Shown: positions 48,859-60,225 of the stretch, piece after piece | How the letters are laid out: the number at the start of each line of letters is the position of its first letter | Numbering within the stretch: position 1 is the first letter of the stretch | NCBI GenBank assembly: GCA_910589415.1 | Contig: OU342630.1 | Coordinates: 14,975,867-15,039,866, forward strand | DNA from: Malachius bipustulatus | Lineage: Eukaryota; Arthropoda; Insecta; Coleoptera; Melyridae | Reading direction: 5' to 3' | DNA: 64,000 nucleotides | Translations under genes and position numbers: made by a program | Notes under the pieces: generated by a model | Told to the model about the DNA's origin: nothing | The model's input: the letters and a program-made list of their open reading frames with translations, nothing else | Databases searched by the model: none

Positions 48859-49140
48859 ATTTCGAGAACGTTTGAGAAAGTTCGAAAATAAAACTTTATT
48901 CTAATAGATGCATGATAGAATGTTCTAGAATGATTTATAATATTTGACAGTGTTCTAGAATAAAACATGATGAAGAATGTTCGCAATTTTTTTCAAATTC
49001 ATTAAAATGGTTTAAATTGTTCCAGATTGGAAAGTTCCAGAATGCTCCAGAATGCTCCAAAATGTTATAGAATGTTCTTTTCAAGAATGTTCTGGAATAT
49101 TCTATAATATTCCAAAATGTTTTAGTACTATCCCTGGAAT
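48859..49140. repeat. 10 bp-periodic array resembling heat-shock elements
   Basis: The sequence alternates GAA and TTC every 5 bp: AGAATGTTCTAGAATG at 48917-48932 is a perfect nGAAnnTTCnnGAAn. Three further stretches (48859-48892, 48952-48963, 49027-49125) keep the 5 bp phase with consensus AGAATGTTCC. The spacer 48970-49015 is out of phase. It is either a degenerate decamer satellite or a cluster of heat-shock factor sites. Confidence 0.6.
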
Positions 49141-49204
49141 CCATAAAAGTGGCCATGGTATACTCAAAAATTCAATAAAACAACAATCAGTAGGTCAATG
49201 AGTA

Positions 49205-49414
49205 TACAGGGTGTCCCAGCTTATTCGAAGCGGTCTCTGTAGGCCAAACGATGGACTTTTTCAAAAAACTTTTTGAAAATTCAAGTACAGAATCACAATA
49301 GCCATAATTTAAAATTATTTTGGACTATACAGAGTGTCCCATATGACAGTGACATATCAAAGTTATGTTTTTTTAAATGGAATGCTCCTATGTTATTGCA
49401 TTTTTAGATTGTCT
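49205..49414 (+). repeat. CAGGGTGTCCC block, copy of 21415-21625
   Basis: Starts TA-CAGGGTGTCCCAGC and is nearly identical to the 21 kb block, except that the 21 kb copy has CAGGAGTCCCAGC at its start. Only one end of the element is recognised. Confidence 0.7.
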
Positions 49415-52055
49415 GAGAAGAGAAAATAAGATTGGCTTTTACAGTTGGTGTTTAAATTCAGAAGTTTTTGAGTTATAAACAAGTGAAAATCGTCATTTTT
49501 CAAGTTCAAGGCCCTCAACTTTCAATTTTCTTATGTTCGTCATATTACATGTTTCCTTGATTGCCAAGATGTCACTTTGAGCTATAATTTTTTGAAAAAA
49601 ATCAATATGGCGTCCATAAGAAAAAAGATAACACTTGATTTTTCGCCATCTTAAAGTGCTTAGAACGATTTGTAAAGTATTTTTGGATTCCTTGTGGAAA
49701 AGTGTTCTAATAATTTGATGGAAGTGTTCCAACAAGATGAAAGTTGTTGATGGGAACTACCCCAAGCCGATTGTTATTTTCAAAAAAATTATTATCAAAA
49801 TGGAAATAACTTTCAAAAAGGTACAAATTGTCAAACAGAGTTAAATGTTTTAATGCCTTCTCTCACCGTTCCAATTTCAGATAAAAAATATTTTTTACAA
49901 CTTGTTTTCCAAAATATACAAGTGTGACACATCAATCGATTGCAATTTTTTTTCTAATGAATGTAGAATTCCAATACATATAGCGTCCAAACTAAAAATA
50001 AAAGTTGACTATCGCCATGCAAAATCTAGATAGATTGCCTTGATTTTTTTTTTACATACCTAGTCAGTACATGGTATTAGTTATGTGAAATGGGTTGAGC
50101 GCTATATTTTTGAACGGTAGCTGTTATTAACGGGGGTTATTAACGGAAGAAAAAAAATTTAAACTTTAGCTTTTTCCAATTATTATGTGGTGGCTTATAA
50201 AAAAATAAATCATAAAGGAGAGGTGAATGCCTCCTAAGAAGTGTCCTAAGAAGTGTCTCCTGAGAAGCTTTTTCTTCCTTAAACTAAGTCTGTATCTCTC
50301 ACCGTTTCCGATGTCCCAACTGGGACAATGAAATTTGTATAACCCTATATACATAATTTATCGTAGCCTTATTATTTATCCATATTACTGGATTAAAGTT
50401 AGTGAAAGTTGGCCAGCAAATGTCACAACAACAACTCTCTGGCGTTTTCGGAGCTTCTCAAAATCCTTTCTAGCAACACCGAACCCTGTCTCGCCTCCTA
50501 AGTTAAGGGAATTATCATTGCATTGACGACAATCAATTATTTAAAATTGATTAACAAATTCAAAGTAATCAAATATTAAAATGATTTTGTTATTCTGGTG
50601 CTACTTAGAGTGAGATTATTTTTTAAATAGGAATATATCTAATAAAATATTGAAATATCAATCTGGAGCAAAAATAAGGTCCCTAATTAGAATGGATTTG
50701 AGTCATTAGCAATGTTAGAAAGTCAAACAGGATCCCTCACTATCGAATGAAACTTAATGTTGAAAATAGGACAAGTATTAAGTTCCGCCATATGCTGGGG
50801 ACAAAGATCTTTATTGTCACCATTACTTCAAAGTTTAAAAAAAAAATCAGGAAACCAACAACATAATTATAGCTCTAGTCACACGGGCGGAAACCGTAGG
50901 GTTCATCAAGTCAAAGAAGAGGCAGAAAGCTGCAGATTTAAAAATGCCCAAAAAATTTAAAGAATCCCTTCAAGAAATTCGTCACAGAATGACAGAATCG
51001 CAAAGTCCAGTTTCAGACATGCATAATTACATTTCCATATCCATGGTTGGAAATATGACACAAATGGTGGCTCTTTCGAGACTAAAATTCTTTGTAGTTT
51101 TGAACAAGATGAACAAACAATTTATTTTCAATAAAAAAATTCTCAACGGTGTTCGACGAGTTCGTACAGAATGAGCTTATTTATACGGTACTATAGAGAG
51201 CGGAGTGGAACTCTTAATCGTCCAGTTCTTTTGATGTTTTTGATAGCAAAAATCGACTGCAGAACATGATGAATTTTTGGAAAAAATTATTTTAGTCAGA
51301 TTCTCTCAAAGTTAGCCATTGCCTCGTTACTGTGGAGAGAATCTGAGATAACAGGCTCACAAAAAGTCATGAAACAAATCAAAGAAAATAATCGCACCGA
51401 AACGGTCGCTTTACTCCGCTCTTATATAAACAAGCAGAGCTTTCAGGAGACGATAGAAGTATCATAAATTATCAGCGACGAGCCCGCTACAAAAGATCGG
51501 CTATCAATCTGTGCTGGCAGTAGGGCCCCTAACGGTGACCGGGGAATGACTCAACCGCTTTTGCGAGTGCTGATTGGAGCCTCTGCCTCCTCTTACCTAT
51601 TAGGCGAGCGAAGCCGATAGGAACAGTTCTTGCCTGATCAGATTATGTTGAATCCGCCAGGTTTCTGTACCAGTTCTGTTTCCTGCCGTGTGCAATGAAT
51701 GAACACGAGGAATCCGTAAGCCTACCTCAACGGAAAAAGCCATCGCGAACGGCCGGAACCTTGAGAGCAGCGTAACTAGTAAAGTGAGTAGCGCTTTAGT
51801 GCGGTGAGCTGGACACTAACGATACCGGGAGCGGGGATCATCTGGAAAACGCCTGCAGTGCTCTGCCACGCCTGAGCGGTAAGCAGCTACCCACGAAGAT
51901 GTGCAGTATATTAATGCTCGTTGTAATATACTTGATTTTTTATCCTCGTGCTATAGAATGTAAATATTGTAAATTAATAATAAATTATTTGTTTGGGACT
52001 TTAGGGCTGCGAACCTTCTGTTTGATTAGAGAAAACCCCCTTACAACTCGCTAAC
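49415..52055. other. Unassigned; possible promoter/LTR-like segment 51.4-52.0 kb
   Basis: No gene recognised. A GC-richer stretch begins after TATATAAA (51424) and continues to about 51900, followed by AATAAA at 51980. The order promoter box, GC-rich leader, poly(A) signal would fit an LTR R-U5 or an untranslated first exon. I could not find matching LTR ends or a primer-binding site. The small frame at 50944-51174 is unrecognised. Confidence 0.3.
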
Positions 52056-52578
52056 ATGTGGCTTAAGTTTGTTATGAGTCAAGTGTTCATACACATGACT
52101 TATGTGTGTAACGCATCCGAACAACAAATTTTAAGTATTTCAGAGGACAATTCTGGAAAATTTATAGTTGTTGCTCAAAATAATGATCCTGAGCAGCGGT
52201 TCCTAACCTGTGGTCCGCGGACCCCTGGGGGTCCGCGAGCATATGTTTGGGGGTCCGCGGTCCCATACGCATCTATCTTACTTAACTTAGAGCATTAACA
52301 AAAATAAATAAAAAAACGAACCAACCTTCTCATTAATGTTTTTCTACGAAAAAGTTTGTGTTTTTTAATTTAATGAAGGAATACTAAAATATAATATTGT
52401 CCGAAAATTGCACCTTTTTTTCACTCAGGGGTCCTTGGCATTATGCTTGATTTCCTTGGGGGTCCGCGGCTGAAAAAGGTTAGGAACCGCTGATCCTGAG
52501 GACCGCGACGTGGTCAAGTCTATATTTTTTTCTACAATCAAATATTTTTCTGCTGTTATTTTTTTATGTATTCTTTAA
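52056..52578 (+). pseudogene. Small open frame split by a hAT MITE
   Basis: ATG 52056 opens 46 codons to the MITE target site (NNDPE). After the element and its second target copy, the same frame resumes at 52501 (DRDVVKSIFF) and runs 25 codons to TAA at 52578, giving 71 residues before insertion. The last part is hydrophobic and could be a membrane segment; the first 20 residues are signal-peptide-like. No family was recognised. An open frame of this size can arise by chance in AT-poor patches, so coding status is unproven. Confidence 0.3.
52194..52492. mobile_element. 299 bp hAT-type MITE with 8 bp target duplication
   Basis: Perfect 16 bp inverted repeats CAGCGGTTCCTAACCT and AGGTTAGGAACCGCTG, flanked by exact ATCCTGAG on both sides (52186-52193 and 52493-52500). 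GGGGTCCGCGG-type words recur inside the ends. Ends of this kind are common among hAT MITEs of animals. Confidence 0.92.
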
Positions 52579-53877
52579 TTATTTATTTATTATTATTATA
52601 TTTTTATTATCTATTATTACATTATTAAATTCATTATTATATTAGTTCATGTAGTGAAATAAGTTAATATACAATTCTGCTTTGTGTCTTAAGTTCCTAG
52701 AAATCTCAAAGTTATCAGGTACGAAATGATAAATTTCTTACCGCTTTTAAGGGAGAATAACCTAACAAACCTGCCAACATGGATTCGGCAACTCTATTGC
52801 AAAAGCTTACTCTTGCAAGGATGACGCTTGCCGGATATCGACAGGCAAGTGGAGCGCGAAGGGAGATAGCGGCACTGTGGGCTAGCACATCCGGTGATTA
52901 CATTAGATATTCCAGCTAACGTATTCAGATGAACAGCTCAATACTTGTAAACTAGTTAGACGGCGCTGCAGCTTGTACCTCAGGAATCCGGTGGGAAATC
53001 GGGAGTTCTTCAGGATGCGTCAAAGAAGAGACGGGTGTTTGCATATGAGTTTGAATAGATAATTAGTCTAAGGTGAGGCAGCGGAATGTTCTAAAGAGGA
53101 CGGTGCATTACTCAGTTTTATGTCTGAAAAAAATTGTATGATGTGCAATAAAGCCGAAAACTCCAACATCGTTCAAGCAAAGAGCATTATGAAACTCCGG
53201 GAAAATAACCAGAGGTGGGCTTTAAAATTCCAACGATAATACCCACATGAAAATTTAAGGATAAAGAATGCAGGCTACTAATTTTTGAAAAACACGTATC
53301 CAGTATTAAATCATTATTTTTAAATGAAAGGGCAAGAGAAAGGAAGATTCTTAAATATGTACAAAAGTCTAACTTTACTTTTGATTATTTGATTACCTTT
53401 GCATTGTATTTTTTCATGATCTGCAAACTTTTATAAACCTTTAGTATTACATAACTTTTTTGCGAAGTGTTTCCAGCCCCCGACGAAAATAGTTACTTAT
53501 TTACATAAAATATATGGACGTTTCAAGTCATAAATTGTATATTATTATTATGATACAAGTCGGTAAGTGACTTATAACCAAATCGAGGAAAACTTTTAAA
53601 ATCGATACCAATAGGTCGAGATTTCAAACTTTCGGAATCTGGTTAGGTATACAAGCACTTAACAAAATTGTTTAACATACAATGTTACACTTAAAGCTCG
53701 CATCATATGGGAAATAATTTTCTTTCTCGGACAAGGAAAATTTTGAATTCGCTATTAGTTTGTGCTTTAAAAATAATGTCAAATGACAAGCATATTATCT
53801 GTGACGAGTATTTTATAACTGCCAAATTTAACATTTTCTACAAAAAAAACACTAAAATTGGACTTTTTATTTATTTT
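52579..53877. other. No gene seen
   Basis: AT-rich with a small ATTATTATT tract near 52590. Nothing I can support. Confidence 0.4.
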
Positions 53878-54975
53878 GTAAAATGTCACATTCAAATTTT
53901 TTTTGTTATTTCATTTTTCATCTATATACTAATTTTTAACCTCTGGTAAAAAAAAATCTAAAATTTGTTGAATCGAGCATTTCTGAGTTTCCGAATTTCC
54001 AAACTTACACAAAATTATTCCTTCATCATTTTAAAATTTAAGTTTTAAATCTTTTTCATGACCTGATGTTGTGGTTCTAAATACTGACCGTTTTCCTCGC
54101 CGTTTTCTTATAGAAAAATATAAAACGGCAACGAAAGCTATGTTAAAATTTGTACAAATAGCGAAACATTAAGTTACGTTATACATATGCGATTCGCGGA
54201 CCGCTCTCGGCGAGCCATCTCATGTCGATTTTTCTGACGAACACAAAGTAATTAGCACGTCAGAGTTCAGATTGGGCCGGCACTTTGCGAGGCTCGTTGT
54301 TCTGTTTTATGTTCGCGAGCATTCGGGAAGTGTGTTTCTTAATTATTATTATACTGGCCAGTATCTTCCTCTTTTTTGTGCAAAGTAGCCATCCGCTAAT
54401 AGAGCCATCACTCATCATCATTATAGTGTAGTTTTCATTCCGCGAAGACATGATTTCAAGGAAATAATATAAAAAGTTTCCGTAGATGTCTAAATATTTC
54501 AATTTTTTATTAATGACTTCTGGTGATTCGCGGTCGGTTTGTCGCTTTCCCGTAATCACCGTAAATCACCCTATGCTATATGATACATTCATATTAACTA
54601 CTACTGTTGTATCAAAACGGCAACGATATTCGTTCTAGCGATAACTAGGTAAATGTGAGAAGGGTAATAACATAGAGGGTGAGAAAATCAAAACTGTAGC
54701 AAAACTTTCCTCTGAGAATCGTAATATATGCCTATAGCCCACTTGGTAAAAAAACCAAAATCAAGTGGAATGTTTAGTTATTATTTGTACAAATTATGTC
54801 AACTTTGCATCAAATTTGAACCAATTTAAACATAGCTTTCGCAGCATTTTTTTTAAACGGTATTTAGAACAACAAATTGGTTACAAAAATACTACGTTCA
54901 AAATTGGTAGGTCGCTACATTGGTGAAAATGTTAAATAAAATATATCAAACAAATTTTTCCTGTGACATTTTACA
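53878..54975. mobile_element. ~1.1 kb degenerate fold-back
   Basis: Left GTAAAATGTCACA (53878) pairs with right TGTGACATTTTAC (ending about 54973). Further in, GGTTCTAAATAC pairs with GTATTTAGAAC and CGAAAGCTATGTT with AACATAGCTTTCG. Arms are interrupted by unmatched stretches. A 99-codon minus frame in the middle (54260-54559) is unrecognised. The element class is unknown. Confidence 0.45.
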
Positions 54976-56222
54976 AAATTTTAAAAACTAACGCCATATT
55001 GCTATGTGTACGAGTATATCACACAGATATCTATGTGCAATATGCTGTATATGAATTACGTAATTGATCACTAGGTCTCTCAAAGTGTCCTATAGCCAAA
55101 ATAATGCCCTAGCGTGATCACGATTTTTCGTGGCGTGCCATTCAGATTTCCTACCTGTTATATTTATTTAAAATTTTCCATGATTCCTTCGACTGAGTTA
55201 TTAGTCGTCCGTTGAAAATTAAACGACATTTACGAAAATACGATTCAAAAGCCGTGTGTGTCTTATTTTTTGTTATTTAACATGATTTCTTTTTTACAAA
55301 ATTGTCATAACGAACAAGCCATGGTTTCATGTAATTAAAAACAGGGATAATTCTTCAAGCGAAAAATGTGAAGACAGCACCTCTTGTCAATGCATTAACA
55401 TGAAGTGATTCCAACAATTTTCAATAGCTTCGGCATTGTTCTTTAAGCTCTTTCCTATCAGAAACTAGTCTGCTCGCTTCTTTACCAACAACTCGGGCTA
55501 TGCATCTTCTGAGAGAAGTGATCCGACAATATAGTCTGCTTAGTGAACAAGTTGACATTATTCTCATATTATTGCAATCTAAAAGAATAAAAAAATGTAC
55601 TTGCACCTCTACCTGCTGAAAGTGTATCAATATCAATAGTACCTAAAGTAGCAACAAAATTATTGTTTTCTTGTCCGTCATTTCATTTTTTATCCTGAGA
55701 TTTTTCGGCCCTCCCCTTTATTTTATTGTTTTTGAGCAGAGATATCGATTCATGATTAATTTGAATCGTTGCAAGTTGTATTCCTCGGGAAACACACCTC
55801 TTGGAACGATATTCCAAAGTGATGCAGTTCTATACATGAAAGAAGTCTGAAATAAAGTGGTGCGATATGTAATCTTCTAATAAGTATAAAATATTATTAT
55901 AAACAATCCATTAGACACACAGGATATTAGGTATATCCCTGCGTTAAATCATTATATGACATGGTCAACTAAATTCTGTGTCATCAAAATTGATCTTTTA
56001 ACGACATGATTTCGATGCTAAGAGTTTTGTGAGGTGAACTTTAGCAAGGAAAATTATGCTCCTATGGAATAGGTGGTATCATTTTATGGGATACGATTAC
56101 TAAACAAATAAAAAAAACCTTCTTGCGCATCAATCGCAGAAATAGTGTATTTTTATGCGATTCAATAATAAATATTTTCTTCCTATTTTTTTTTATAATG
56201 AATATAATGAAAAAATAATCCG
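54976..56222. other. No gene seen
   Basis: AT-rich. No coding or RNA-gene signals that I can support. Confidence 0.4.
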
Positions 56223-56352
56223 ATTTTTTTTTGGGAAAACTCCACCTACCTACCAAAAAATAAAAGAATGGTATCATCTCGTGGTTTCGAACCCACACCA
56301 ACAGTTTACTAAACATTGGTGTAATGAACTGAACCACGGTGGGCTTCGAGTT
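56223..56352 (-). mobile_element. tRNA-derived SINE candidate
   Basis: On the minus strand, an A-box-like TGGTTCAGTTCATTACAC is followed about 35 nt later by a perfect B-box core GGTTCGAAACC within a T-arm (GTGGGTTCGAAACCAC). The sequence continues into an unrelated segment ending in AAAAAAAA at 56223. It is class I tRNA-like, with acceptor stems unmatched, so it is a SINE head rather than a tRNA gene. Confidence 0.6.
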
Positions 56353-56894
56353 TGTAGTGTTGATCGCGTAGATAGGCACATATATGTAATACGTCAGGTA
56401 CCTATTATTATACACCTACACATTTTATTTTTTAAACTAGTCATATCTTAGTTATTAAAAGACCAATTTGAATACTTTTTTCACCCGCATGTAGGTGATT
56501 TAATTGTCGTTGCGATTGCTCTTCTAATTTTCAGAACCATTCATAATTGAATGTGAAAAAAAATAAAAAAGAAATTGCGAACCATTTCATCGATTTAATA
56601 AGTGCAAGCTAATTTTGCACAAGCGAAAAACTTTTTTGTTTTTCGTTTAAAGTGCTACAATAATCGAGGCGAATTGAAGCTAAGACATCAAATTATATGT
56701 TAAAGCAAAAAAAAATGGAAAATTTCGGTTCAACTTCTTCAAAAATGGACTCATAAAGGTTATAGAATTGACACATTTTCACTCTTTTTCCTACCCACGA
56801 CACTGGCTTATTAATGGAAAATATGCTAATTTTATTGCATTAACTCAAATTTCCAATAATTTTCTTCAAATCCTGTTAATTTTATTTCAAAGTT
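56353..56894. other. No gene seen
   Basis: AT-rich flank. Nothing I can support. Confidence 0.4.
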
Positions 56895-57119
56895 TTTTTG
56901 CCATCTTGCTCATACGGGGGCTCAAAAAATTGGAAATTTTCCGAAAATTCAAATGGCTGCCATTTTGAAACGGCTCGGCCGATTTTGCTCGAGTGCAATA
57001 CCAGACCACTCCTTGTGGATATCTTACTCCCACAAAAATTTCAGCCTCCTAGATTCAAAACTGCGACCTGAAATGTGATGACAAAAACCGGGTTCATGGA
57101 ATTTTGAAGGGACACCCTG
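56895..57119 (-). repeat. Half-MITE with GACACCCTG end
   Basis: Inverse counterpart of 9275-9495. Ends GGGACACCCTG followed by TA. See there. Confidence 0.6.
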
Positions 57120-57325
57120 TAGAAGTGATGGGACTTTTGGAAATTTTTTCAACGAAAATCTAACGTCATTCGAATGATTTACAAGAATCCAAAATTTCGT
57201 TCACTAATCTTGAAAAATAAAGCTACAGGAGCGTTTTGAAAATCGAAATTTCGCGATTTTGGAGAAATAAATAAATATATGAATTAGAAAATTGTAAATA
57301 TTGAACCAATTATGCCGTATAGATG
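57120..57325. other. No gene seen
   Basis: Short AT-rich gap between the half-MITE and Penelope element 2. Confidence 0.4.
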
Positions 57326-57379
57326 AATTATATTATTATTCTTGTATTGGTTTTTAGGTTCTCTCAGGCTTACTTTTGT

Positions 57380-57445
57380 AATTATTAATAAATAGTTGAC
57401 GTTTCGGGATTGATTAATCCCTTGATCACATATTTAATTAATAAA
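57380..57445 (-). ncRNA. Hammerhead-ribozyme-like motif, Penelope 2 inverted copy
   Basis: Same motif as at 60065-60130 on the other strand. Predicted cleavage is between 57398 and 57397. Confidence 0.5.
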
Positions 57446-57747
57446 ATAGATACAATAAAAATTATTTTAGTAAAATGAAAATATAAAAGTATGACATTTA
57501 CAAGTCAAAATCTAAAAATGGCATATCGTTTGAAACAATGTTTATTTAGATAATTGTTCTTTTACTATTATGGTTTTTTTTTTTTTTTTTTTTTGAGTTG
57601 GTGTTTGTATGTGTATATTGTTTAAAATAACTATGTGAATGATATTGTTTGGGAAGTGATGCTATTTTATGAATCGTTGGGAGTAAACTTCAGGTTAACT
57701 TTTATTGTTTTTTATTATTATTTTTATTTATTTTTAATAAATAATAT

Positions 57748-58540
57748 TTATTGTTGTATTTGTGTGTGTCTGGAAGAGGGTTGTTTTGATATTATGGTTT
57801 GATATATTTGGGAAAGGTTTTTGATTTCTGTTCTATCATTAATACTATTTTTTTCATTCTGTATGTGGATCATTTCAAGGATAGTTCTTTTGTATGTGTT
57901 GCGTTCTGTGTCTATGATTTCTGTGTTGTCGTATTTAAATTCGTGTCCTGTGTCATATTTGTGTCTATTTAGTGCGGTGATTGCATTTTTTGAGTATTTG
58001 TGACCGTTAATTCTTTGTTGTAGGTGTTGTAGTGTTTGTCCTATGTATTTTCCTTCACAGTTGTTACATGGGATTTTGTATACTATATGGGTCTTTTTTT
58101 GTAAAGGAATATTGCTTTTTAATTTTGTGTGTAAGTTTTGGATTTGGTTTAAGCTTTTATGGGCAATTTTGATATTTGTTTCTTTGAATATTTTTTCTAT
58201 TTTTTCTGATAATTGAGGTATGTATGGCATAGATATGTAGCTTTTTTGGGATAGTTGTGTGTTATTGTTTGTGTTGTGTGTGGTGTTAGTTTGTTTATTA
58301 TAGTAGCTGTGAATTCTTTTCTTGGTTAGTTTGTTTATTAGATGTGATGGGTAGTTATTGTTTATAAGTATTGTTTTTGCTTTGTTGATGATGTCTGGTC
58401 TGTATATTGGACTTGTTAATTTTATTGCTCTGTCTATTAGTGCAATGATGACGGATTTTTTTTGTGTTATGTGGTGTTCTGACTGGAAATTTAGATATCT
58501 ACCTGATGATGTTTCTTTGGTGTACCATTTGGTTAGTATT
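57748..58540 (-). pseudogene. Penelope 2 C-terminal fragment
   Basis: Open from the arm edge at 58540 to the stop at 57748; the first Met is at 58230 (MPYIPQLSEK). It contains only the reverse transcriptase thumb and the GIY-YIG domain (HIVYKIPCNNCEGKYIGQTL, TGHEFKYDN). It is identical to the C-terminus of the direct copy. Polymerase motifs are absent, so it cannot function as a retroelement protein. Confidence 0.85.
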
Positions 58541-59758
58541 AGTCCCCTTGACTTAGCAATACAAATAATTGAAGAAAAATGGACACTAATCGAAACTCAC
58601 ACCAACATACCTAAGAAACAATTCACAGACTTACTAACACTAACTTTAACATCAGGATACTTCCAATACAAAGACCAATTTTATAAACAAATAGAAGGAG
58701 TAGCAATGGGAAGTCCCATATCAAGTGTCATCGCCCAAATAGTCATGGAACACTTAGAAGATAAAATAATAGCAAAACTAAAAAATAAAATAGGTTTCTA
58801 TAAAAGATACGTAGACGACTGCATACTAACAATTTTACCAAAAAACAAAGAATTAATAATAGACACCTTCAACTCTTTCCACCCTAAACTCCAATTCACA
58901 ATAGAACTAGAAAAAGACAATCAAATCAATTTTCTAGACATGACATTAATAAGACAACAAAACAAAATACTAACCAAATGGTACACCAAAGAAACATCAT
59001 CAGGTAGATATCTAAATTTCCAGTCAGAACACCACATAACACAAAAAAAATCCGTCATCATTGCACTAATAGACAGAGCAATAAAATTAACAAGTCCAAT
59101 ATACAGACCAGACATCATCAACAAAGCAAAAACAATACTTATAAACAATAACTACCCATCACATCTAATAAACAAACTAACCAAGAAAAGAATTCACAGC
59201 TACTATAATAAACAAACTAACACCACACACAACACAAACAATAACACACAACTATCCCAAAAAAGCTACATATCTATGCCATACATACCTCAATTATCAG
59301 AAAAAATAGAAAAAATATTCAAAGAAACAAATATCAAAATTGCCCATAAAAGCTTAAACCAAATCCAAAACTTACACACAAAATTAAAAAGCAATATTCC
59401 TTTACAAAAAAAGACCCATATAGTATACAAAATCCCATGTAACAACTGTGAAGGAAAATACATAGGACAAACACTACAACACCTACAACAAAGAATTAAC
59501 GGTCACAAATACTCAAAAAATGCAATCACCGCACTAAATAGACACAAATATGACACAGGACACGAATTTAAATACGACAACACAGAAATCATAGACACAG
59601 AACGCAACACATACAAAAGAACTATCCTTGAAATGATCCACATACAGAATGAAAAAAATAGTATTAATGATAGAACAGAAATCAAAAACCTTTCCCAAAT
59701 ATATCAAACCATAATATCAAAACAACCCTCTTCCAGACACACACAAATACAACAATAA
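58541..59758 (+). pseudogene. Penelope 2 reverse transcriptase/GIY-YIG, N-terminally truncated
   Basis: True element coding begins at about 58541 (PLDLAIQIIEEKW); the open frame upstream to 58358 is only the antisense of the inverted arm. The frame covers TSGYFQYKDQFYKQIEGVAM with GSPISSVIAQ, the catalytic YVDD (FYKRYVDDCIL, ~58803-58822), LDMTLIRQQN, TKWYTKETSSGRYLNF, and the C-terminal GIY-YIG nuclease with CNNCEGKYIGQT. It stops at 59758. Compared with the 818-residue protein of element 1, the first ~410 residues and the motif with the first catalytic Asp are missing. The two elements are clearly different families at the protein level. Confidence 0.88.
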
Positions 59759-60064
59759 ATATTATTTATTAAAAATAAATAAAAATAATAATAAAAAACA
59801 ATAAAAGTTAACCTGAAGTTTACTCCCAACGATTCATAAAATAGCATCACTTCCCAAACAATATCATTCACATAGTTATTTTAAACAATATACACATACA
59901 AACACCAACTCAAAAAAAAAAAAAAAAAAAAAAAAACCATAATAGTAAAAGAACAATTATCTAAATAAACATTGTTTCAAACGATATGCCATTTTTAGAT
60001 TTTGACTTGTAAATGTCATACTTTTATATTTTCATTTTACTAAAATAATTTTTATTGTATCTAT

Positions 60065-60130
60065 TTTATTAATTAAATATGTGATCAAGGGATTAATCAA
60101 TCCCGAAACGTCAACTATTTATTAATAATT
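60065..60130 (+). ncRNA. Hammerhead-like motif with swapped C3/G8, Penelope 2
   Basis: The core is GTGATCA (60081-60087) instead of CTGANGA: position 3 is G and position 8 is C. One A follows, then stem II GGGATT/AATCCC with an AATC loop, then GAAA, a minimal stem III AC/GT, and C17 (cleavage predicted 60112/60113). Stem I has a near pair, an internal loop and an AT-rich outer helix (TTATTAATTAAA with TTTATTAATAA). Positions 3 and 8 pair in hammerhead structures, so the double change keeps a pair. Activity is inferred. Confidence 0.5.
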
Positions 60131-60184
60131 ACAAAAGTAAGCCTGAGAGAACCTAAAAACCAATACAAGAATAATAATATAATT

Positions 60185-60225
60185 TAAATATATAAATATA
60201 TATATAAATATATATATATATATCG
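60185..60225. repeat. TA-rich microsatellite
   Basis: Alternating TA with ATATAAATATA variants, directly next to the 3' end of Penelope element 2. Confidence 0.8.

Larger units (their letters stand above)
57326..58540 (-). mobile_element. Penelope-like element 2, inverted truncated copy
   Basis: The reverse complement of this 1215 bp arm matches 58966-60184 with no difference seen except the length of one homopolymer (21 T at 57574-57594 against 25 A in the direct arm). It begins within the coding region at LTKWYTKETSSG and runs to the 3' end. Confidence 0.9.
58541..60184 (+). mobile_element. Penelope-like element 2, direct 5'-truncated copy
   Basis: Starts mid-reverse-transcriptase at the junction with the inverted arm and runs to a 3' UTR with a 25 A run (59912-59936), a hammerhead-like region and the end near AATATAATT. 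The first 425 bp are the unpaired loop between the two inverted arms. Confidence 0.9.

Noticed and set aside
51424..51986. TATA box, GC-rich leader and AATAAA read as a solo LTR
   Set aside because: No TG...CA ends, target duplication or primer-binding site could be found, so I left it as a weak note.
54260..54559. 99-codon minus-strand frame inside a fold-back
   Set aside because: No recognisable motif or start context; lies in the spacer of a degenerate inverted repeat.
58358..58540. First ~60 codons of the plus frame running into the Penelope 2 coding region, with hydrophobic residues
   Set aside because: It is the antisense of the inverted Penelope arm; the same peptide is read antisense at 58921-59148. 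Not an N-terminal domain.
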